A DNA stretch of 10,309 nt from NCBI GenBank assembly GCA_012963655.1, contig DTVI01000060.1, positions 1-10,309 of the forward strand. The letters run 5' to 3'. The notes beneath the pieces are model-generated. The model worked only from the letters and a program-made list of their open reading frames with translations. It was not told the origin of the DNA and ran no database searches. Numbering within the stretch: position 1 is the first letter of the stretch; each line of letters opens with the position of its first letter. This document shows positions 1 to 4,782 of this stretch, one piece after another. Both the position numbers and the translations under genes were made by a program. This stretch comes from Sulfurimonas sp. (GTDB lineage: Bacteria > Campylobacterota > Campylobacteria > Campylobacterales > Sulfurimonadaceae).

Positions 1-571
1 CATATGTGCCTTCTTTGTAACCATTTCCTTGACGAAAACGATTAAGTACATTTTTTCCAATATATAAAGAATATAAAACATTTAAATCTACTCCACAATT
101 AAGTGCCATTGTAAAAAAGTTATTAATAAAGGCATCCAAATTAAATTCTTTTGGATTTAAAACATCAAACATCATTTCCTCAACCATTTTGATGATTGCA
201 TAAAGTTCATCATCATTCTTAGTTGCTTCTTGGGTAGAAAAGGCCTTATAAGCATCTTGATTTACTATCTTTTGAGCTAGCTTATCAATAGAGCCTAAGT
301 TTTGAAGCTTATATTCTTGAAGTAAAAGAGACAAGGCAAAATGCCAAATATCAATAGTTTCAACCTTAATATTATCCCAGTCAGGTGCTTTATTAATAGC
401 CTTCCAATGCTTCCAAGCAAAAGAGTCTATAAGTTCTGCAGACTCCATATAAATACAACGTTTCCAGTCTATAATTTTTCCATTTTTTGTTAAACCGTTT
501 TCCCAATCTTCACCATTTGTCGCATCATTAAGTGCTTGTTGAAGGTTAAGCATTTCTAAAATTTTATTCAT
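1..571 (-). CDS. dut: Dimeric (all-alpha) dUTP diphosphatase, C-terminus cut by window edge
   Basis: This gene encodes a dUTPase that hydrolyses dUTP to dUMP and pyrophosphate in the cytoplasm, keeping uracil out of DNA and supplying dUMP for thymidylate synthesis. The 190 visible residues match the dimeric MazG-like all-alpha family known from Campylobacter jejuni and trypanosomatids, not the trimeric beta type. The metal-binding pairs are visible as E43xxE46 (in YMESAELIDSF) and E71xxD74 (in ETIDIWHF), and the C-terminal signature GKNVLNRFRQGNGYKEG lies near 172-188. The Campylobacter protein is about 230 residues, so roughly 40 are missing beyond position 1. The ATG at 571 has an in-frame TAA eight codon-bases upstream in the leader and an AAAGAG-like Shine-Dalgarno site 5 nt away. 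It is transcribed divergently from the small gene at 621. Family assignment is from recalled sequence similarity. Confidence 0.93.
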   Translation of the reverse strand, partial: MNKILEMLNLQQALNDATNGEDWENGLTKNGKIIDWKRCIYMESAELIDSFAWKHWKAINKAPDWDNIKVETIDIWHFALSLLLQEYKLQNLGSIDKLAQKIVNQDAYKAFSTQEATKNDDELYAIIKMVEEMMFDVLNPKEFNLDAFINNFFTMALNCGVDLNVLYSLYIGKNVLNRFRQGNGYKEGTY

Positions 572-576
572 TTTTT

Positions 577-582
577 CTCTTT
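577..582 (-). promoter_or_regulatory. Ribosome binding site of dut
   Basis: The minus strand reads AAAGAG here, 5 nt before the ATG at 571. It is a moderate Shine-Dalgarno match, and the nearby in-frame TAA upstream leaves no room for an earlier start. Confidence 0.5.
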
Positions 583-606
583 AATTTTAAATTCTGTAGA
601 TATTGT

Positions 607-614
607 ATTATAAT
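607..614. promoter_or_regulatory. Symmetric -10 element shared by dut and the small Cys-rich gene
   Basis: The octamer ATTATAAT equals its own reverse complement and so contains a perfect TATAAT on both strands (plus 609-614; minus over 612-607). Reading left, transcription would start near 600 and give dut a leader of about 29 nt with its ribosome binding site. Reading right, transcription would start near 620-622, exactly at the ATG of the small gene. No -35 hexamer is evident on either side, which is normal for Campylobacterota sigma-70 promoters. Symmetric bidirectional -10 elements are a known bacterial promoter type; its use here is inferred. Confidence 0.55.
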
Positions 615-620
615 GCGAAT

Positions 621-794
621 ATGATTAGGATTAATTGCAAGAAGTGTATTTATTATTTTGTAACATGGAACCCTCAAAATCCACATGGATGTAAGGCATA
701 TGGATTTAAGTCTATGCAAATGCCTTCCATAGTAGTTAAGCAAAGTACAGGGCAGCCTTGTCAAAGTTTTACTATCAAACACAACAAGACTTAG
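621..794 (+). CDS. Small four-cysteine (probable zinc-binding) protein, unknown function
   Basis: This 57-residue protein has four cysteines placed as C6-x2-C9, then HGC24 and C47, a pattern expected of a small zinc-binding fold. Between them lie conserved-looking stretches such as TWNPQNPHGCKAYGFKS and SSG-like QSTGQPC. I recall similar short proteins in other Campylobacterota, sometimes carrying an unlikely 'uracil-DNA glycosylase' name; 57 residues are far too few for that enzyme and no glycosylase motif is present, so I do not use the name. The frame is open to a TTG at 603, but the ATG at 621 is preferred because the first CxxC then sits near the N-terminus, as in such proteins. There is no Shine-Dalgarno site, and the -10 box at 609-614 would start transcription at about the ATG, suggesting a leaderless message. 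It is divergent from dut and shares its promoter region. Confidence 0.72.
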   Translation: MIRINCKKCIYYFVTWNPQNPHGCKAYGFKSMQMPSIVVKQSTGQPCQSFTIKHNKT

Positions 795-824
795 CTTCGT
801 ATAACTCTTTATTGTGCGAAGCTA
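792..824. repeat. Hairpin at the stop codon of the small Cys-rich gene
   Basis: TAGCTTCG (792-799) and CGAAGCTA (817-824) form a perfect 8-bp stem with a 17-nt loop; the left arm includes the TAG stop codon. It lies between two convergent genes and may end or protect either transcript. No run of T follows on either strand, so it is not a canonical intrinsic terminator. Confidence 0.45.
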
Positions 825-900
825 TCTGACACCTCAAAGTCAATATATCTTGGGCATCTTTATTTTAGAGTACTATAAGACCTTAATCCTATTTTAACAC

Positions 901-1323
901 TTAGTATTTCCAGATCTCTTTTTTCCCAAAACCAATATTTTCATTATCTGTAAACTTTAATTCACTCACGTTTAAAGTCCATACCTCTTTGTTTAAGTCT
1001 TTTGATTCCGGAAAGGTTTTAGTATATAAGTCTTCATGATGAACCTTCGCCCTCTTAACCTCACCCTTAATTTGAAGGCCCTTAATCTGTATAATATTTC
1101 TTACTTCATCATGAATAGAAGCAGCAACCATAGAATTTATTATAATATTTTGAATATGTTCACTCTTTGATTCTGAGGCAAAAATCAAACAATTATCTTC
1201 TGGCATAAAGGCATAAAAGACAGAACATAAAGAAGGTCTATCCTTTTGTGTACTGGCTAAAGATAAAACATGGTGTGCCTGAATAAAGCTTATCATGTTT
1301 GAAGGTATCTTATTTATCTGCAC
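901..1323 (-). CDS. YhbP/UPF0306-like protein of the pyridoxamine-phosphate-oxidase (flavin-binding split barrel) fold
   Basis: The 140-residue product resembles Escherichia coli YhbP (UPF0306) over its whole length. The clearest match is the C-terminal block KFTDNENIGFGKKEIW, near 122-137, against KFTDN..GFGKK.IW in YhbP, and the middle IQIKGLQIKGEVKRA matches the barrel strand around IRGVQFKGEIRR. The fold is that of PNPOx-like FMN-binding proteins; no substrate is known for this subfamily, so no reaction is claimed. The start is a GTG at 1323, which gives the length expected from YhbP; an in-frame ATG at 1296 would remove the first strand. The gene overlaps the end of the upstream hydrolase gene by 14 nt and lacks a good ribosome binding site, so it is probably translated by coupling. 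Cytoplasmic, with no signal peptide or membrane segment. Confidence 0.82.
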   Translation of the reverse strand: MQINKIPSNMISFIQAHHVLSLASTQKDRPSLCSVFYAFMPEDNCLIFASESKSEHIQNIIINSMVAASIHDEVRNIIQIKGLQIKGEVKRAKVHHEDLYTKTFPESKDLNKEVWTLNVSELKFTDNENIGFGKKEIWKY

Positions 1324-2218
1324 AAATCAGACTTATATAGTGATCAATTCTATCCTTATTTGAAAGGGTAGATATCCATTCTTTGGGAATTTTTTCTACA
1401 CCATTATAGGCTCCTAATATCATCCCTGCAACCATACCTCTTGCCGCAGAGTCTCCCCCTGCATATACATTTTGCCTCATGGCTTCTGCATAATCATTTT
1501 CATATTTTAAGATTAAGTGTAAGGTAGAGGGACAGGCTCCATTAACATTACATGACTGACCACAGGCCTTAATAGCCTCTATTGTATCATGCTCGGTTGA
1601 GGAAAGAGCCGTCTTCATCCATTGTTTTATCTTCTCATCATGACTTTCTTCTAACATTGCCAAAATAGAATTCGTTGGAGTATACCCTTGAAGAACAAGA
1701 TATAAAAGCTGTGTAAAAAAACGCGTCACCATGATGGACTCACGAGAATCGTGGGTCATTTTAGTTTGTAAAACTGCCGCGTCCTCAAATTCTTTTTGCT
1801 CATCACAATATAAAAGAGCTAAGGGAGAAATACGTCCTATAACACTTAAGTCCTGAGAATTGGAACCCGCTTCAATCGCAGACTTTCCTGAGTTAAGGTT
1901 ATCAAGTGTTGTCTTACTCGCACCATCAATATAACCTTTATAGTCAGACATATACTCTTTCCATCTAGACGAAAAACTAGCCAATGAAAACTCTTTTTCT
2001 AAGGAGACAGACTCTAATAGCCACATACATTGGTCTCCATAATGCGTAAACTCACCTGCTTTTTTTGAGCCATGGTACGTTGTCATCGGATCATTAAAAC
2101 TATCTAATGTAGGAAACTTTTCCTTGATTTCAGAAGGTTTATACACCCAATGCCCGCCTAAAGAAAAGGCATCAGCCACTAAGGCTCCGTAAATAGCTCC
2201 ATAAACTGATGATTTCAT
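1310..2218 (-). CDS. ADP-ribosylglycohydrolase-family protein with a divergent metal site
   Basis: This 302-residue protein belongs to the DraG/ARH fold family, whose members remove ADP-ribose from proteins or small molecules with two magnesium ions. The N-terminal GAIYGALVADAFSLGGHWVY (7-26), the middle GRISPLALL and the C-terminal GGDSAARGMVAGMILGAYNG (254-273) follow the family order. The metal motifs differ from the classical enzymes: the TDDT motif is replaced by THYGDQ (58-63), and the GGDTDT motif by GGDSAA, keeping D62 and D256 but losing the second aspartate. I recall a wide subfamily (related to J1-crystallin-like proteins) with these changes, so the substrate and even hydrolase activity are uncertain. 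The ATG at 2218 is chosen over a TTG at 2224 because GAAGGA lies 6 nt before it. It is first gene of a pair with the YhbP-like gene. Confidence 0.88.
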   Translation of the reverse strand: MKSSVYGAIYGALVADAFSLGGHWVYKPSEIKEKFPTLDSFNDPMTTYHGSKKAGEFTHYGDQCMWLLESVSLEKEFSLASFSSRWKEYMSDYKGYIDGASKTTLDNLNSGKSAIEAGSNSQDLSVIGRISPLALLYCDEQKEFEDAAVLQTKMTHDSRESIMVTRFFTQLLYLVLQGYTPTNSILAMLEESHDEKIKQWMKTALSSTEHDTIEAIKACGQSCNVNGACPSTLHLILKYENDYAEAMRQNVYAGGDSAARGMVAGMILGAYNGVEKIPKEWISTLSNKDRIDHYISLICADK

Positions 2219-2224
2219 ACCCAA

Positions 2225-2230
2225 TCCTTC
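2225..2230 (-). promoter_or_regulatory. Ribosome binding site deciding the hydrolase start
   Basis: The minus strand reads GAAGGA six bases before the ATG at 2218. It directly abuts the alternative TTG at 2224, so it supports the ATG as the true start. Confidence 0.7.
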
Positions 2231-2369
2231 GAATATTCTGTTGAAATGAGTATATCATAAGTAAAAACTATTTTGTAATTTTCTACATTAGCGTATTGTT
2301 ACCATAAATATTGAACTTATCTAAAAAAATATGTATACATAAGATATCTTCTCTAATCTCAACTATACA

Positions 2370-2389
2370 AGCTTATATAGGTATAAGCT
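2370..2389. repeat. Perfect 8-bp inverted repeat, operator-like
   Basis: AGCTTATA (2370-2377) and TATAAGCT (2382-2389) are exact reverse complements separated by the 4-nt TAGG. It lies about 150 bp upstream of the hydrolase start and 205 bp upstream of the DUF4823-like gene. No T run follows, so an operator or a small hairpin is more likely than a terminator. The regulator is unknown. Confidence 0.4.
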
Positions 2390-2594
2390 ACAAACAACAC
2401 TGTCTCAAAAATATACATATATCTATTGTCCCGACTTCATTAAGCTATTAGTATTCATCTAAATCTCTATCACTAGAACTAGATAAACAACATATATTTC
2501 ATATTTATGTTACTCATTGTATGATTAAATCAATTCCTATTATATATATTAAATATTTAAGTACTTTATCTGTACAATATTTTTTAATTAATTA

Positions 2595-3125
2595 GTGATT
2601 AAAACTACTATTTATTTAAGTAAAACATTAAAAAAAGACAAGCTGTTAACCAACAGTAGTTCTATTTACTTAGTAAATGGAGGAGATGGTCTTCAAAAAA
2701 CATACCTTGGACTGATAATGAGTGAAGAAGAAGTTGCAAAAGGAAGTGGAGAAGCTGCCCTTCATATTGCATTTGAAAAGCTAAGTAGTATTACTCCTAA
2801 TGTTATACAACAAAATCTGGTTATATCTGAACTTGAGGCACTTAAAACAGCTAAGTTAAATAAAAGTGAATACCTGATTTATTCTCGTACTGAAAAATGG
2901 ACAGATCCTCTAGGCATAAACTGTGTAGATATTTATTCAGATGAAGCATCTGTAGTACTTTCATTATATTCTACCCAAAACGACAAGCTTTTAAACAGTA
3001 CTCGCCTCGCTTCAAGTAATTGTCCACATAAGCTTAATGGGATCCCTCTAACTACTGGTTCACCAGAAAGTTTATATGAAAATTTATTTGCTAAGTGGGT
3101 AACAAATACTTTTATACAAAAGTAA
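2595..3125 (+). pseudogene. DUF4823-like protein lacking its lipoprotein signal, probably 5'-truncated
   Basis: The 176-residue frame resembles DUF4823-type lipoproteins of Gram-negative bacteria, whose function is unknown. The N-terminal part (TLKKDKLLTNSSSIYLVNGGDG, 11-32) corresponds to the region right after the lipid-anchored cysteine, a helix near 50-64 follows, and the strand EYLIYSRTEKWTDP (about 91-104) matches the conserved YLIYP..HWED block of that family. What is missing is the signal peptide and lipobox: the frame has a TAA at 2589-2591, only the GTG at 2595 can start it, and no Shine-Dalgarno site precedes it. The upstream 2521-2595 frame is hydrophobic but in another phase and has no lipobox cysteine. 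The body is uninterrupted, so either the loss is recent, a frameshift lies upstream, or the protein is now cytoplasmic. Family recognition is from memory and moderately sure. Confidence 0.55.
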
Positions 3126-3141
3126 CATATTAAATTAGTAT

Positions 3142-3179
3142 CTTACTTATTAGGTTAATTAGGGAGAGGAGTAAGTAAG
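3142..3179 (+). repeat. Inverted repeat downstream of the DUF4823-like gene
   Basis: CTTACTTA (3142-3149) and TAAGTAAG (3172-3179) pair perfectly over 8 bp around a 22-nt purine-rich loop, starting 17 nt after the stop codon. It may stabilise or end the transcript, but the stem is AT-rich and no T run follows. Confidence 0.35.
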
Positions 3180-3324
3180 TCACTTTGCTTCTCTTGAACC
3201 TACCATTTACTTTCTCAAACTAGAAATAAAAGTAAATAAAGAACCTATAAAATGACTTTAAACTTAATAGATACCGAGTATATTCTCTCTCTTTTTCTCC
3301 TAAAACACCAAACTATCCAAACTT

Positions 3325-3360
3325 CTTTTACTCAGTAAAAGGTTTCTTTATATATTTTTC
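3325..3360 (+). terminator. Weak terminator-like hairpin followed by a T-rich tract
   Basis: CTTTTAC (3325-3331) pairs with GTAAAAG (3335-3341) around a 3-nt loop, followed by GTTTCTTTATATATTTTTC. The shape fits an intrinsic terminator for plus-strand transcription, but the stem has only two GC pairs and lies 200 nt beyond the nearest stop codon. Confidence 0.25.
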
Positions 3361-3567
3361 ATTTATAGTTGATTTAATTAACAATATAATATGAAATTCA
3401 TAAACTTACAACTAATATTTAAGATATTAATACACAAAATACCTATATTCTCATCATTCCCATCTTTCCATCAAAGGCTTCGTTCTATTTACAATCTATA
3501 AATTTTGAAGAAAAAAAGTAATTTTAACCTTTAATAGTCATATTTTAAATCTAGATCTGACAAATAT

Positions 3568-4302
3568 CTAAATATTTGAGAGCAGTTCTTCTATTTTTTC
3601 TAGCATCTCAGGTACAGCCTTACCAGCATTCATCTGTAAAAAATACGTAAAATACTCATCAATGTACGTATCGCTTAACCCAAAATCTGATACATACTCT
3701 TCACGTTTGGGATTGACTAAGATTGAATGTGAAAATTCTCTCGAAATTGGTACAATATCTATCACCTGTCCGCTAGTACCTATGGCTATTAAAAGTTTAC
3801 AGTTTGATATTGCCTCGTAAATTTTTTGATACGCAGGAGCAGCTTCTCCAAACATAACAACATTATGGCGAATAGATGCACTCCCACACTGCGGACATAT
3901 CTCATATTCATCTTGGGGTCTATATCCTACATCCCAGATATGTTCGCAGGCTTCACATCTTAAGTCAGTCAGCGTTCCGTGTAGATGTACAACCTTTCTG
4001 CAGCCTGCCTTTTCAAGAAGATTATCAACATTTTGAGTTAGGTTATAGATTTTATTAGGATACTTTTTTTCTAATTCACCTAAAAATATATGTGCGGGAT
4101 TAGGAATTTTATCTTTCAAGTCCTTACGCCTTGCGTTATAAAATTCAGTCACAAGAGCTCGATCTGCTTCCCAACCCTCAGTTGAGCATACCTGCATCAC
4201 ATCATAATTTTCCCAAAGCCCATCATTGTCTCTAAATGTTTTAATACCAGATTCAGCACTTAAACCCGCTCCTGTAAATATCATAATCATTTTGCTAGCC
4301 AT
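3568..4302 (-). CDS. cobB: Sir2-family NAD-dependent protein deacylase (CobB/SIRT5-like)
   Basis: This 244-residue sirtuin removes acyl groups from lysines using NAD, giving nicotinamide and O-acyl-ADP-ribose. The NAD-binding GAGLSAESGIKTFRD is at 11-25, TQNVDN at 89-94, the catalytic histidine is H108 in HLHG, and a structural zinc is expected on C116, C119, C136 and C139. HNVVMFGE and AIGTSG complete the family set. Y55 and R58 in FYNARR match the Tyr-x-x-Arg pair of class III sirtuins such as E. coli CobB and human SIRT5, which bind succinyl-lysine, so desuccinylase as well as deacetylase activity is likely. Length is normal. The ATG at 4302 overlaps the preceding 79-residue gene by 16 nt; an ATG at 4290, in an ATGA overlap with that gene's stop, would also leave the domain intact. 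It is second gene of that pair. Confidence 0.93.
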   Translation of the reverse strand: MASKMIMIFTGAGLSAESGIKTFRDNDGLWENYDVMQVCSTEGWEADRALVTEFYNARRKDLKDKIPNPAHIFLGELEKKYPNKIYNLTQNVDNLLEKAGCRKVVHLHGTLTDLRCEACEHIWDVGYRPQDEYEICPQCGSASIRHNVVMFGEAAPAYQKIYEAISNCKLLIAIGTSGQVIDIVPISREFSHSILVNPKREEYVSDFGLSDTYIDEYFTYFLQMNAGKAVPEMLEKIEELLSNI

Positions 4303-4526
4303 TTATACAGAAAGTCTTCTAGCTGTGCAGGCTGGCTAATGGAGCGTTTATCTAGCATCATCTTTCCCAATTCATCCTCATTAAGCATATCAAAAACATC
4401 AAATGCAGAGGTCTTATTATAAAAAGAACGTAAAAATTCTAACAGTATCTCAAAATTATCCAGTTGTTTTGGATTAGGACGTTCATGCTTGTATTTCTTA
4501 TATTCATCCCAATTTATCTTAGCCAC
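4287..4526 (-). CDS. 79-residue acidic/helical protein of unknown function, co-transcribed with the sirtuin
   Basis: I do not recognise this protein. It is 79 residues, cysteine-free, soluble and predicted mostly helical, with a basic N-terminal segment (KYKHERPNPKQ, about 12-22), an aromatic helix (NFEILLEFLRSFYNK, about 24-38), and an acidic middle (DVFDMLNEDELGKMM) before a C-terminal DFLYKWLAK helix. It has no signal peptide or membrane segment. The start is a GTG at 4526 with GGAG placed 7 nt upstream (4534-4537), a good ribosome binding site that makes the gene credible. Its end overlaps the sirtuin gene by 16 nt, or by 4 nt (ATGA) if the internal sirtuin ATG is used, so the two are very likely translated together. 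It might be a partner or regulator of the deacylase, but nothing in the sequence shows this. Confidence 0.75.
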   Translation of the reverse strand: MAKINWDEYKKYKHERPNPKQLDNFEILLEFLRSFYNKTSAFDVFDMLNEDELGKMMLDKRSISQPAQLEDFLYKWLAK

Positions 4527-4533
4527 AATAAAA

Positions 4534-4537
4534 CTCC
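4534..4537 (-). promoter_or_regulatory. Ribosome binding site for the 79-residue gene
   Basis: GGAG on the minus strand lies 7 nt before the GTG at 4526, which supports this non-ATG start. Confidence 0.6.
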
Positions 4538-4617
4538 ATGAAAGTATTTTATTTATCTTAGCACAGTTTTTACTTGGATTGTAATAAGAATAAAGACGAT
4601 ACTGTTTCTAAGGAGTT

Positions 4618-4632
4618 ATCCTCAAGGAGGAT
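4618..4632. repeat. Short GC-rich hairpin in the sirtuin/ovoB spacer
   Basis: ATCCTC (4618-4623) pairs with GAGGAT (4627-4632) around AAG. It stands out in an AT-rich spacer. No T run follows directly on either strand, so its role as a terminator of the ovothiol operon is doubtful. Confidence 0.35.
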
Positions 4633-4663
4633 GATATTATTAAATAGAGAAAAGAAATTAGAG

Positions 4664-4692
4664 TGGACCCCATTAGAAGTTAGAATAAGTCC
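4664..4692. mobile_element. Possible relic of an IS3-family (IS150-group) end
   Basis: On the minus strand this reads CTAACTTCTAATGGGGTCCA, which resembles the terminal inverted repeats of IS150-group elements (of the form CTAACTTTTTGGGGTCCA). No transposase frame, second inverted end or target-site duplication is visible, so at most one degraded end remains. The resemblance is from memory. Confidence 0.25.
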
Positions 4693-4782
4693 TATTTGGA
4701 CACAGGTTTTAAAATAAAATTCAAGAGAAAAGTATTCTTTTTAATCTTCAAAGCTATTGCCTATCTAGATAAAATAAAACTT

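Larger units (their letters stand above)
2219..2594. other. AT-rich divergent spacer without a credible gene
   Basis: This 376-bp stretch separates the hydrolase gene (minus) from the DUF4823-like gene (plus). It holds the hydrolase ribosome binding site (2225-2230, GAAGGA on minus), a perfect inverted repeat at 2370-2389, and a short open frame at 2521-2595 starting ATGATTAAATC and ending in TAG. The rest is very AT-rich with many stops in all frames, and no recognisable gene remnant could be read. Confidence 0.6.
3126..3567. other. Convergent AT-rich spacer, no gene seen
   Basis: This 442-bp stretch lies between the 3' ends of the DUF4823-like gene (plus) and the sirtuin gene (minus). Both strands are full of stops. 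It contains an 8-bp inverted repeat at 3142-3179 and a weak terminator-like hairpin at 3325-3341. I see no remnant of a recognisable gene and no flanking direct repeats. Confidence 0.6.

Noticed and set aside
564..782. Minus-strand frame of 72 codons opposite the small Cys-rich gene
   Set aside because: It lies antisense to the better supported plus-strand gene, crosses the divergent promoter, and shows no recognisable or domain-like sequence.
792..830. Intrinsic terminator at the hairpin after the small Cys-rich gene
   Set aside because: The 8-bp stem is real, but no T run follows on either strand and the loop is 17 nt, so it is listed only as a hairpin.
2225..3567. Genomic island or transposon around the DUF4823-like gene
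   Set aside because: No transposase, integrase, tRNA gene, flanking direct repeat or terminal inverted repeat could be found; AT-richness alone is not enough.
3876..4058. Plus-strand frame of 60 codons inside the sirtuin gene
   Set aside because: It is antisense to the zinc-binding part of a clear Sir2 gene; its His/Ser-rich text is a shadow of that coding strand.
3568..4526. Sir2-based anti-phage defence system
   Set aside because: The protein is a compact CobB-type deacylase with zinc cysteines and the Tyr-x-x-Arg pair, not the Sir2 NADase domain of defence systems, and the neighbour has no effector or argonaute-like feature.
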